DNA of 13,140 nt from Deltaproteobacteria bacterium (lineage in GTDB: Bacteria > Desulfobacterota > Anaeroferrophillalia > Anaeroferrophillales > Tharpellaceae): NCBI GenBank assembly GCA_030595135.1, contig JAUVDU010000008.1, positions 1-13,140 on the forward strand. The letters are read 5' to 3'. Positions 1 through 7,120 of the stretch are shown one piece after another; the stretch's first letter is position 1, and each line of letters begins with the position of its first letter. The notes beneath the pieces are model-generated. The model made no database searches. It saw only the letters and a list, made by a program, of their open reading frames with translations, and was not told where the DNA came from. Made by a program: the position numbers and the translations under genes.

Positions 1-1467
1 GGGCTTAATCCGATTGTGGTTATCAATAAGATCGATCGTCCCGAGGCCCGGCCTGACTGGGTTGTTGACCAGGTTTTTGATCTTTTCAGCCGTCTCGGAG
101 CTAGTGACGAGCAGCTTGATTTTCCCGTGGTTTACGCCTCGGCCATAGATGGCGTTTCGGGTTTGGAGATGGATGATATCGGCAGCGACATGACACCGAT
201 GTTACAAGTTATTATAGATAAGGTGAAACCTCCTCAAGTCGATCCCGACGGTCCTTTTCAGATGCAGATTTGTGCGCTTGATTACAGCAGCTATATCGGG
301 GTTATCGGCCTTGGTCGCGTGCAGCGGGGCCGGGTGCGAACCCCGATGCCGGTGGTGGTGGTCGATCGTGACGGAAATCAGCGTCAAGCTAAGATTATAT
401 CGGTTATGGGGCATTTAGGCCTTGAACGGAGTGAGATTGCAGAGGCTGAGGCTGGAGATGTTGTCAGTATCAGCGGAATTGACGGCTTAAAGATCTCAGA
501 TACGGTTTGTGCTCCCGATGTTCCCGAAGCGTTGCCGCCATTAACCGTTGACGAGCCCACGGTCAGTATGACATTTCAGGTCAATGATTCACCCTTTGCC
601 GGGCTTGACGGTAAATATGTTACGAGTCGTAATATCAAAGATCGTTTAGATAAAGAACTTATTCATGATGTCGCTTTGCAGGTTGTGCCGGGGAGCAGCT
701 CTGATCGTTTTATCGTCTCCGGGCGCGGTGAACTTCATCTTTCAGTGCTGATTGAAAAGATGCGGCGCGAAGGTTATGAGATGGGCGTCTCCCGGCCCGA
801 GGTTATTATCAAGGAGATTGATGGAATCAAACAGGAACCTTTTGAAGTTCTGGTTATCGATTGTGAAGAGCAGCACCAGGGTAAGGTTATGGAGAGTCTG
901 GGTGAGCGCAAAGCCGAAGTTACCAACCTGCGGCCCGACGGCAAGGGTCGGGTACGGCTCGATTTTATCGTCCCTTCGCGGAGTCTGATCGGTTTTCGCT
1001 CTCACTTTATGACACTGACTTCCGGCAGCGGGATTATGAACCATATCTTCGACCATTACGGCCCCAAACTGGCTGGAGAATTTGGCGTCAGGCAGAACGG
1101 TGTCCTGATTTCGATGTTGGCCGGTAAGGTTTTAGGATTCGCCCTTTTTAATCTGCAGGAGCGCGGTCGTCTGGTGATCGAGGCCAATGTCAAAGTCTAC
1201 GAAGGCCAGATTATCGGTATTCATTCCCGAGGTAATGATCTCGCCGTCAATCCGACTAAGGGCAAGCAATTAACCAATATGCGGGCTTCGGGTACGGATG
1301 AGAATATTGTTTTGACCCCGCCGGTCAAGTTTTCTCTCGAACAGTCCCTGGAGTTTGTTAACGATGACGAACTCGTCGAGGTTACCCCCAATTTTATCCG
1401 TCTGCGCAAAAGATTGCTCAAAGAGGTTGACCGCAAACGAGCCGACCGGAGTAAGAAAGTGTCATGA
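1..1467 (+). CDS. typA: GTPase TypA/BipA, 5' end outside window
   Basis: This is the C-terminal 488 residues of TypA/BipA, a translational GTPase of the EF-G/LepA group that binds the 70S ribosome and aids 50S assembly and stress adaptation. The reading frame is open from base 1, so the gene starts upstream. The family is about 600 residues, so roughly 110-120 N-terminal residues (P-loop, switch regions, G3) are missing. The G4 motif NKID is seen at residues 10-13 of the fragment, followed by RPEARPDWV, a typical TypA signature. A G5-like YASAIDG follows near residue 45. After it come the beta-barrel domain II (ALDYSSYIGVIGLGRV), the EF-G-like domains (GRGELHLSVLIEKMRREGYE) and the TypA-specific C-terminal domain (ISMLAGKVLGFALFNLQERGRL). 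It ends with TGA at 1465-1467, with a hairpin just downstream. The identification is very secure; no disruption is visible. Confidence 0.97.
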   Translation, partial: GLNPIVVINKIDRPEARPDWVVDQVFDLFSRLGASDEQLDFPVVYASAIDGVSGLEMDDIGSDMTPMLQVIIDKVKPPQVDPDGPFQMQICALDYSSYIGVIGLGRVQRGRVRTPMPVVVVDRDGNQRQAKIISVMGHLGLERSEIAEAEAGDVVSISGIDGLKISDTVCAPDVPEALPPLTVDEPTVSMTFQVNDSPFAGLDGKYVTSRNIKDRLDKELIHDVALQVVPGSSSDRFIVSGRGELHLSVLIEKMRREGYEMGVSRPEVIIKEIDGIKQEPFEVLVIDCEEQHQGKVMESLGERKAEVTNLRPDGKGRVRLDFIVPSRSLIGFRSHFMTLTSGSGIMNHIFDHYGPKLAGEFGVRQNGVLISMLAGKVLGFALFNLQERGRLVIEANVKVYEGQIIGIHSRGNDLAVNPTKGKQLTNMRASGTDENIVLTPPVKFSLEQSLEFVNDDELVEVTPNFIRLRKRLLKEVDRKRADRSKKVS

Positions 1468-1476
1468 AAAGTCCTG

Positions 1477-1512
1477 AAATCATCACTCCAGCTTTTGCCG
1501 GAGTGATGATTT
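1477..1512 (+). terminator. Hairpin after typA, terminator-like
   Basis: A perfect 13-bp inverted repeat (1477-1489 with 1500-1512) starts 10 bases after the typA stop codon. The loop can form two more pairs (GC/GC) around TTTT after one A/C mismatch. There is no clear T-tract downstream, so it is either a weak intrinsic terminator or a 3'-end stabilising structure. The position is what argues for a role in ending the typA transcript. Confidence 0.5.
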
Positions 1513-1767
1513 AGAAAAGTTACAGACAGCATTACCAGAACCGATGACCAGAGTTTCGGGGCCAAGACCCAAAATGATGCAAGTGTTAATTTTAGTTTGA
1601 TTATCCCTCTGCAGAAAGGTTGGGGCCGGGATATGGTTGAGGCCGATATTCATGAGCAAAATCTTGGCTTGATCTGTAACAATACACGATTTTTGATTTT
1701 GGATTGAGAATTTCTCATTTTATTAATACTCTTTGAGGTCAGCTCGTAGTGAATTCCTAAAACAGCC
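1513..1767. other. Noncoding stretch between typA and tex
   Basis: Apart from the DUF4338-like fragment, this gap between two converging genes holds little. A short A/T-rich hairpin (TGAGA at 1705-1709 with TCTCA at 1713-1717) is followed by TTTTATT, which is a weak terminator candidate for rightward transcripts. No clear intrinsic terminator for the leftward tex gene was seen. Confidence 0.4.
1618..1707 (+). pseudogene. Remnant of a DUF4338 (DruA/transposase-like) protein
   Basis: A short open stretch reads GWGRDMVEADIHEQNLGL followed by ICNNTRFLILD and a TGA at 1705-1707. The block HEQNLGLICNNTRFLIL closely resembles the conserved core of DUF4338 proteins (PF14236, found in DruA and in many insertion-sequence-like transposases). 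In the family, as I recall it, an 'RE..LhLIVNNtRFLILPWV' segment sits before the catalytic region. The upstream frame stays open to about 1513 but shows no further family motif, and the segment expected after RFLIL is replaced by a stop. No start codon with a ribosome site and no terminal inverted repeats were found. I read it as a decayed fragment; chance resemblance is possible because the match spans under 20 residues. Confidence 0.45.
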
Positions 1768-3900
1768 TCATTTTTCCAGCATTGTAAGGGCGATGCGGCG
1801 GCGTTCTTGATCGATGTTTAAGACGGTTACGGTTACGGCTTGGCCGAGTTTGACGATTTCTCCCGGATCGCGGACAAACCGGTCAGCGAGTTGGCTTATG
1901 TGGACAAGTCCATCCTGGTGGACGCCGATATCGACGAAAGCGCCGAATTTGGTGATGTTGGTGATCAGGCCCGGCAAACGCATCCCTTCGCAAAGATCTT
2001 CCAGCTTATTAACTCCCTCTTGAAAAGAAAATTGGACAAACTCCGGCCGGGGGTCGCGGCCCGGACGGGCGAGCTCCGCCATAATGTCATCAAGCGTCGG
2101 TCGGCCGACGTTTGATGAGATATAGTTTTCGATAACAATCTTTTTGCGTAACTCCTCATTTTGCAGCAACTCTTTTAGCGAGCCCCCGCAATCTTGGGCC
2201 ATCTTTTTTACCAGATCATAATTTTCGGGATGGACGGCGCTGGCATCGAGTGGGTTGGAGCCGTTTTGAATGCGCAGAAAACCGGCGGCTTGTTCAAAGG
2301 CCTTAGGGCCTAAGCGCGGGACTTTTAAAATTTCCCGGCGAGAGCGAAAAGAGCCATTTTCGCTGCGATACTTAACGATATTTCGGGCCAGAGTCCGGTT
2401 TAAGCCCGCGACATAAGCCAGAAGCTGGGCGCTGGCATTGTTGACTTCGACACCAACGCTATTGACGCAACTGCCAACGACCTCATCGAGACGATTTTGC
2501 AAACGGTTTTGGTCTAAGTCGTGTTGATACTGACCGACGCCGATCGCTTTAGCATCAATCTTGACAAGTTCGGAGAGCGGGTCTTGCAGTCGGCGACCGA
2601 TTGAGATCGCCCCGCGTACCGTAAGGTCTAAATCGGGAAACTCCTGGCGGGCAATCTCTGAGGCCGAATAGACTGAAGCTCCGGCTTCGTTAACCATGGC
2701 GACAGTTATGGTTTCGGGAAGTTTAAGCTCTTTAATAAAACTTTCAGTTTCCCGACCGGCGGTACCGTTGCCGATGGCAATGGCCTCAATCTTAAAACGT
2801 CGGCAGAGATCTCTGACAATTTTTGCCGCCTCTTCACTTTGTTTTTTGGACATGGTCGGATAGATGACGCCGTGTTGCAAAAGTTGACCCATGGCATCGA
2901 GACAGACAAGTTTAGCTCCGCTGCGAAAGCCCGGATCCAGGGCCAGTACCCGCTTTTGTCCCAAAGGCGGGGCCAGCAATAGTTGTTTGAGATTGGTGGC
3001 AAAAACTTCAATCGCCTCACCTTCGGCTTGCTCCTTTAACTCTTGGCGGCTCTCAGTCTCCAGAGCCGGGGCCAATAATCTTTTGTAGGCATCAGCAAGC
3101 GCCAGTTCAACCTGTTCGGCACTACGGTTATTTTGTTGGATAAAACGTTGCTTGAGCAGGGCCAGGGCTTTTTCAGCGGGCGGTCGGATATTGACGCGTA
3201 AGATTTTGGCTTTTTCACCCCGGAGCAGGGCCAGGAGGCGGTGACCGGCGATTTTTGCGCTCTTTTCTTGCCAATCGAAGTAGTCACGAAATTTTGCTCC
3301 CTCCGTCTCCTTGCCTTTGATGACAACGGCTCTGATTTCGCCCTCTTGTTTAAAGAGCCGGCGCAAAGATGTGCGGGCACTTAAGTTTTCATTGATCTTC
3401 TCGGCTATAATATCCCGAGCCCCGGCCAGGGCCTCGTCGCTGTTGGTGATCTCTTTATCCGGGTTGATGAAGGGTCGGGCGGCGGCTTCTGGATTTGTCT
3501 CCTGTTGCCTGAGTAATATTTCAGCTAAAGGCTGCAAGCCCCGTTGCCGCGCCACCAAAGCCCGAGTTTTTCGTTTTGGACGGTAGGGTAGATAGAGATC
3601 TTCGAGTTCGCTCAGACTGGTTGCGGCGAGTAACTTTTTTTCAAGTCCCGGGCTTAATAATTTTAGTTCAGTCAAGGAGGCGTTGATTGCCTGGCGGCGT
3701 TTTTCCAAACTAGCTAACTCTTCGAGCCGGGTCTGAATCTTACTGATAAACAGTTCATCAAGCGAGCCGGTCATCTCTTTACGATAACGCGCGATAAACG
3801 GGACGGTCGCCCCGCCTGCAAAAAGTTCAGTAACGGCTTTAACTTGGGGTTGGTTTATCTTAAGTTCGCCGGCGATTGTGTTGAAATGAGAATTATTCAT
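1768..3900 (-). CDS. tex: Tex family RNA-binding transcription accessory protein
   Basis: A 710-residue Tex protein, a cytoplasmic nucleic-acid-binding factor conserved across bacteria and related to eukaryotic Spt6. It is linked to transcription and RNA metabolism, although its exact biochemical role is not settled. Domains in order: an N-terminal helical Tex region (about 1-310, with the signature TVPFIARYRKEMTGSLDE at 32-49), a YqgF/RNase H-like fold (about 317-450, opening VLALDPGFRSG and including AIAIGNGTAGRE), the Tex signature IGVGQYQHDLD (453-463), a helix-hairpin-helix region (about 490-560, YVAGLNRTLARNIVKYR and VPRLGPKAFEQAAGF), and a C-terminal S1 RNA-binding domain (about 640-709, GAFVDIGVHQDGLVHISQL). 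Length is slightly below the usual 720-780 residues but complete. The ATG at 3900 gives the expected N-terminus, although its ribosome site is weak. It stands alone: typA converges on it and the flavoprotein gene diverges from it. Confidence 0.96.
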   Translation of the reverse strand: MNNSHFNTIAGELKINQPQVKAVTELFAGGATVPFIARYRKEMTGSLDELFISKIQTRLEELASLEKRRQAINASLTELKLLSPGLEKKLLAATSLSELEDLYLPYRPKRKTRALVARQRGLQPLAEILLRQQETNPEAAARPFINPDKEITNSDEALAGARDIIAEKINENLSARTSLRRLFKQEGEIRAVVIKGKETEGAKFRDYFDWQEKSAKIAGHRLLALLRGEKAKILRVNIRPPAEKALALLKQRFIQQNNRSAEQVELALADAYKRLLAPALETESRQELKEQAEGEAIEVFATNLKQLLLAPPLGQKRVLALDPGFRSGAKLVCLDAMGQLLQHGVIYPTMSKKQSEEAAKIVRDLCRRFKIEAIAIGNGTAGRETESFIKELKLPETITVAMVNEAGASVYSASEIARQEFPDLDLTVRGAISIGRRLQDPLSELVKIDAKAIGVGQYQHDLDQNRLQNRLDEVVGSCVNSVGVEVNNASAQLLAYVAGLNRTLARNIVKYRSENGSFRSRREILKVPRLGPKAFEQAAGFLRIQNGSNPLDASAVHPENYDLVKKMAQDCGGSLKELLQNEELRKKIVIENYISSNVGRPTLDDIMAELARPGRDPRPEFVQFSFQEGVNKLEDLCEGMRLPGLITNITKFGAFVDIGVHQDGLVHISQLADRFVRDPGEIVKLGQAVTVTVLNIDQERRRIALTMLEK

Positions 3901-3958
3901 AGTTTAGTAACTTACCAATTAAACTTTTACGACCGAAGGAAGTGCTGGCAGTGCGCAA

Positions 3959-3988
3959 ATTATCAAAACTTTAAATTTATTACAGCAA
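3959..3988 (-). promoter_or_regulatory. Candidate tex promoter
   Basis: On the minus strand TTGCTG (3988-3983) and GATAAT (3964-3959, five of six consensus bases) lie 18 bases apart. They would start a transcript about 50 bases before the tex ATG. The -35 match is only three of six, so this is a tentative call. It sits immediately beside the large inverted repeat at 3991-4058. Confidence 0.3.
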
Positions 3989-3990
3989 AA

Positions 3991-4058
3991 TTTGTGTATA
4001 TTTGTGTTCATCTGTGGTTAAAAAAGCGGAACCACAAATGAACACAAATGGACACAAA
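3991..4058. repeat. 29-bp imperfect inverted repeat, 10-base spacer
   Basis: The left arm 3991-4019 and right arm 4030-4058 match at 26 of 29 positions as an inverted repeat. The inner 19 bases (4001-4019 with 4030-4048) carry only one mismatch. The spacer is 10 bases (AAAAAAGCGG region, 4020-4029). Both arms have an internal 10-bp period: TTTGTG, TTTGTG and TCTGTG start at 3991, 4001 and 4011 on the left. It lies upstream of both divergent genes. From memory, repeats of the type 'TCTGTGTTCATCTGTGGTT' occur dispersed in many bacterial genomes, so this may be one copy of such a family. It could fold as a strong RNA hairpin in either direction. Confidence 0.75.
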
Positions 4059-4062
4059 TAAA
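4033..4062. repeat. Three tandem 10-bp units, CACAAATrrA
   Basis: Three abutting decamers, CACAAATGAA (4033-4042), CACAAATGGA (4043-4052) and CACAAATAAA (4053-4062), form the right arm of the inverted repeat and run a few bases past it. The 10-bp spacing puts each unit on the same face of the helix. This would suit cooperative protein binding but could equally come from slippage. Confidence 0.7.
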
Positions 4063-4290
4063 AGCAATCTTTTTGGTTCCGACTTGCCTGCATTAGTAAT
4101 GTAAATTGTTTATTATATCAATGGTTGTTTGTCGGAATTATTTCGATTTTCGTGATCTCCTTTTAATCTCCGGCTGCCGGAAATTTTTTACTGGCTAAAA
4201 GTGAATATTTTTGTTAGAAAATATGGGTACTATCAATGATGGCGCTGTTGTTGAAGGTATCAATAGTCAAAAGTGATAAAGGGGTAGCTT
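4063..4290. other. Noncoding leader region before flavoprotein gene
   Basis: No gene is supported in this A/T-rich stretch. It contains TTCCGAC (4077-4083) and its complement GTCGGAA (4131-4137) about 47 bases apart. It also contains a small hairpin TCCGG-CTG-CCGGA (4169-4181) followed by AATTTTTT, which looks like a weak rightward terminator or leader structure. I see no B12-riboswitch core elements here, although the downstream gene pair concerns corrinoids. A GGGG-containing ribosome site (4279-4284) precedes the ATG at 4291. Confidence 0.4.
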
Positions 4291-4932
4291 ATGAAAGTTT
4301 TGGGAATATCAGGAAGTCCGCGAAAAGGCTATAATACTGACCGCATGGTTAAAGAAGTTTTGAGTACGATTACGGTTGAGACCGAGTTTATCTCCCTGGC
4401 GGGTAAGAGAATTGGCCCTTGTATAGCCTGTTTGGGATGTATCGAGGACAATATTTGTAAAGTTAAGGATGATATGCAGGGGTTGCGGAAAAAAATTGTC
4501 GAGGCCGATGCCTATGTTATCGGAGCCGCTAACTACTACTCCGTTATTAACGCTTTGTCGCACTGTTTTCTTGAACGCTTCTATCAATTCAGACATCAGG
4601 AAGGCAAGGGGGTTAGTGGCAAACTCGGGGTTGCCGTCGGCATTGGTGGTCGTAACGGTGATCCGGTGGTTGACAACATCAAAACTTTTTTTCAATATAA
4701 CCAGATCGACTGCATCGGCTCGGTTTCGGCTCAGGGTGTTGCAAACTGTTTTATCTGTGGTTACGGCGAAACCTGTAAAGTCGGGGCCGTTCACATGTTT
4801 TTCGGGCCGGGAACCAAGATCACCGAAGAGACCACCCCGAGTCTTGACAAGCAACCGGAAAAAATTGAAGAAGCCCGCGAGCTGGGGCGCAAACTTGACG
4901 CCAGATTAAAAGGTTTTGCCGCCGCCACTTGA
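4291..4932 (+). CDS. Iron-sulfur flavoprotein, flavodoxin-like NADPH-dependent FMN reductase family
   Basis: A 213-residue cytoplasmic flavodoxin-fold protein. The N-terminus LGISGSPRKGYNTDRM (4-19) is the FMN-phosphate-binding loop of the NADPH-dependent FMN reductase family. It is followed by a compact cysteine cluster C44-x2-C47-x2-C50-x5-C56 (CIACLGCIEDNIC). That spacing matches the motif that holds a [4Fe-4S] cluster in archaeal/anaerobe iron-sulfur flavoproteins (Isf). A GVAVGIGGRNGDP stretch near 113-125 fits the flavin site. A second cysteine group, C153-x2-C156-x5-C162, lies in the C-terminal part, so a further metal site or disulfide is possible. Isf-type proteins move electrons between ferredoxin and small acceptors; the substrate here cannot be read from sequence. 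It ends 60 bases before the BtuF-CbiZ gene on the same strand, so it may be co-transcribed and could serve corrinoid reduction (inference). Confidence 0.85.
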   Translation: MKVLGISGSPRKGYNTDRMVKEVLSTITVETEFISLAGKRIGPCIACLGCIEDNICKVKDDMQGLRKKIVEADAYVIGAANYYSVINALSHCFLERFYQFRHQEGKGVSGKLGVAVGIGGRNGDPVVDNIKTFFQYNQIDCIGSVSAQGVANCFICGYGETCKVGAVHMFFGPGTKITEETTPSLDKQPEKIEEARELGRKLDARLKGFAAAT

Positions 4933-4992
4933 TGAGAAAGTGACAAATCTTATTATAGTATCTAAACAATTCGCAAGAGAGAAAAATAGCCG

Positions 4993-7065
4993 GTGCAGAA
5001 AATCAATCAACGACGACAACGACATTTTTTAACATCCTTCAGGGTGACACTGGTTGTCATATTTGGCATCTTGTTATTGGGTGCCGGGGGCGCTTATGCG
5101 GCCTCCTCCAGCGAAAACACTGTTTCTAACGTTCCACTGTCGCCGCCGCCCTCAAGGATCGTTTCCCTGGTTCCGGCGGTTACTGAAATTATTGCTGCTC
5201 TTAAGGTCGATCAGGCCTTGGTCGGGATTACTTACCATACAACCAGACCGGCTCGACTTGGTCGCTGCGCTGTGGTTGGTGGGTTTATGGTTCCCTCATT
5301 GGAGCGGATTAAGGCGCTTCACCCGGATCTGGTTTTTATCTCGTCGATGCATAAGGGTTTGCGTGATAAATTGGCCGGTTCAGGATGTCGGGTGATTGAG
5401 CTTACAATCACGTCGTTAGCCGATGCTTATGCTGGTATTAAGCTGATTGGCCGTCTGCTGGGAAAAGATCAGGAAGCGGTGCGGTTGGTAGAAAACCTGC
5501 AAGAACAACTGACGTTTATCCGACGCAAAGTGGTGCGTATCCCTTTGAGCGAGAGGCGGCGGGTTATGCCGATGCTGGGAATGGATAAGGTTCTGGTTTC
5601 CGGCGATGACTCATTTCAAAATGAATTAATTGCGATAGCCGGCGGCATTCCACCCGTATGGGGCAAGCAGGGCGTGGTTGTCATCCCTGATACAGCGGCA
5701 GTTCTGAAATTTAATCCTCAGTTTATTTATGCCAGTGGTGCTGATCGTCAAGAAATCATGGATTTCTTCAGCCAGCCAGCCTGGGCTGAAATATCAGCAG
5801 TTAAAACTGCTGATATTCATTTCTTTCCCGCTGCTCTGACCTCTCGGGCCGCGACTCATTTTGGTGATTTTGTCGCCTGGCTCGCCGCTACAATCTATCC
5901 TGACTACTTCAGCAGTCCGGAAAATATGGTGTTGCGTGAAGAGGTCAGAGAGCGTCGAGCCCTGGATCTTGACTTTAATTATGTAAAAAAGGCCGAAGTC
6001 ATCGAGACTGTAATTGCTGATTTTAAGCACCGTACTTTGGTCGTCGACCTGGCCGAGCCTATGCAAATCCTTTCAACTCTGGAGGGGCCACGTCAAGGGG
6101 TTACGACAGTCGGCAACCATTATCTGCCGCCGCCGACCTGGAACTTTGTTCACCATCTTGGCTCGGTAAAATTTGAAGATCGGGTCGTAAACCTGCTTGA
6201 ACGGCAGTCGGAGACTACCTCTCTGCTCTTTACCGGGGCTGATATGAAGCATTTGGTTCTGCAAAGTGCTTCGTTTAAAGAGATGAAAGTTACGGCCCTG
6301 GTAACCGCCGGGGTCTGTTCCAATGCTGTGCGCATGGGTGCGGAAGAGGGGCGTTATTATGAACTTGAGGAGGCTGGAGATTCAGGGAAACCCGGAACCA
6401 TCAATGTTATTGTTTTGACCAATATGCGTCTGACCCTGCGGGCCATGAGCCGGGCTGTCATTAGTGCCTGTGAAGGGAAATCTGCAGCCCTCCAGGATCT
6501 CGATATTCGCTCTGTCGCCAGACCCGCTTTCTTGCAGGCGACCGGAACCGGAACCGACAATGTGCTTGTCGTTGAGGGGCGGGGCCAAACTATCAAGCAT
6601 ACCGGTGGTCACAGCAAGATGGGGGAGTTGATCGCCCGCGCTGTTTATGAGGGAGTCATTGAAGCGGTACGGCGGCAAAATGCTTTGACCGAAAAACGTT
6701 CACTTTTTCACCGTTTGCAAGAACGCCGGGTTACGGTTTACAGCTTTCTCAAAGATTGTCGTATAGATAAAGGGATCGCGGTTTCGAGTCTGCTGGCTCC
6801 AGTCGAGGATCTTTTGCTTGAAAAACGTTATGCGGCTTTTGTCGAAAACTCACTGGCTCTAAGTGACGCTTGGCAGCGCCGCCAACTCAGTAGTTTGGAG
6901 AGTTTTAAAAATTGGTGTCGCCGGATAGCGGAAGAGATAGCCGGTCATCCGTTGGAAGATGTACCGCATCTCTACTACGGCCCCGAACTTCCCAAACCTT
7001 TGCGGTTTGCACTAGAAGCTTTGGTGTACGGCGTTGAGGTTCGGGATCACACCATTTCTGATTGA
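4993..7065 (+). CDS. Exported BtuF-CbiZ fusion: corrinoid-binding protein with adenosylcobinamide amidohydrolase domain
   Basis: A 690-residue protein with three parts. Residues 1-36 form a Sec signal peptide: a basic start (RRQRHFLTSFR), a hydrophobic core VTLVVIFGILLLGAG and a likely cut after AYA. Residues about 54-306 are a BtuF/FepB-like periplasmic binding domain (RIVSLVPAVTEIIAAL; the E of TEI is the family's conserved transporter-contact position). Residues about 340-566 match CbiZ (PF01955): LVTAGVCSNAVRMG, GTINVIVLTNMRLTLRAM, SAALQDL, ATGTGTDNVLVVEG and TGGHSKMGELIARAV. CbiZ cleaves the amide bond of adenosylcobinamide-type corrinoids to give adenosylcobyric acid for salvage. Residues 567-690 are an unassigned, probably helical extension. 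The start is GTG at 4993: an in-frame TAG sits two codons upstream and AAGAGAG (4975-4981) is a possible ribosome site. No btuC/btuD permease or ATPase gene is nearby in the window. CbiZ genes often sit next to btuFCD, so the fusion makes sense as a salvage device, but the export of a CbiZ domain is unusual. Confidence 0.9.
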   Translation: MQKINQRRQRHFLTSFRVTLVVIFGILLLGAGGAYAASSSENTVSNVPLSPPPSRIVSLVPAVTEIIAALKVDQALVGITYHTTRPARLGRCAVVGGFMVPSLERIKALHPDLVFISSMHKGLRDKLAGSGCRVIELTITSLADAYAGIKLIGRLLGKDQEAVRLVENLQEQLTFIRRKVVRIPLSERRRVMPMLGMDKVLVSGDDSFQNELIAIAGGIPPVWGKQGVVVIPDTAAVLKFNPQFIYASGADRQEIMDFFSQPAWAEISAVKTADIHFFPAALTSRAATHFGDFVAWLAATIYPDYFSSPENMVLREEVRERRALDLDFNYVKKAEVIETVIADFKHRTLVVDLAEPMQILSTLEGPRQGVTTVGNHYLPPPTWNFVHHLGSVKFEDRVVNLLERQSETTSLLFTGADMKHLVLQSASFKEMKVTALVTAGVCSNAVRMGAEEGRYYELEEAGDSGKPGTINVIVLTNMRLTLRAMSRAVISACEGKSAALQDLDIRSVARPAFLQATGTGTDNVLVVEGRGQTIKHTGGHSKMGELIARAVYEGVIEAVRRQNALTEKRSLFHRLQERRVTVYSFLKDCRIDKGIAVSSLLAPVEDLLLEKRYAAFVENSLALSDAWQRRQLSSLESFKNWCRRIAEEIAGHPLEDVPHLYYGPELPKPLRFALEALVYGVEVRDHTISD
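5790..5817. repeat. 28-base palindrome inside the btuF part
   Basis: Two perfect 13-base arms (5790-5802 and 5805-5817) flank only two bases. The sequence codes for the residues around EISAVKTADI in the binding domain. The CAGCAG/CTGCTG core makes it a stable hairpin in DNA or RNA. No function is evident and it may be fortuitous. Confidence 0.7.
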
Positions 7066-7077
7066 CCATTTTGTGGA

Positions 7078-7099
7078 GAGTTCAGCATTTGATGAACTC
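7078..7099. terminator. Weak hairpin between converging genes
   Basis: A 7-bp stem, GAGTTCA-type (7078-7084 with 7093-7099), encloses an 8-base loop in the 55-base gap between the BtuF-CbiZ stop and the receiver-gene stop. It has no clear T-tract on either side. It may serve as a shared 3'-end structure for both transcripts, but the support is only position and the stem. Confidence 0.3.
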
Positions 7100-7120
7100 C
7101 TCATAAAATCTCGGAACTTT

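Noticed and set aside
742..1056. Antisense open frame inside typA
   Set aside because: It lies wholly within a highly conserved gene and has no motif or ribosome site; a by-product of codon usage.
4223..4276. 17-codon frame (MGTINDGAVVEGINSQK) before the flavoprotein gene
   Set aside because: No convincing ribosome site and no known leader-peptide pattern; too short to support on sequence alone.
4309..4854. 181-codon open frame on the minus strand within the flavoprotein gene
   Set aside because: It is antisense to a gene with clear FMN and iron-sulfur motifs and shows no family features of its own.
3901..4992. Cobalamin riboswitch ahead of the flavoprotein or BtuF-CbiZ genes
   Set aside because: Looked for because of the corrinoid context, but no B12-box or other conserved core elements are visible in 3901-4290 or in the 60-base gap at 4933-4992.
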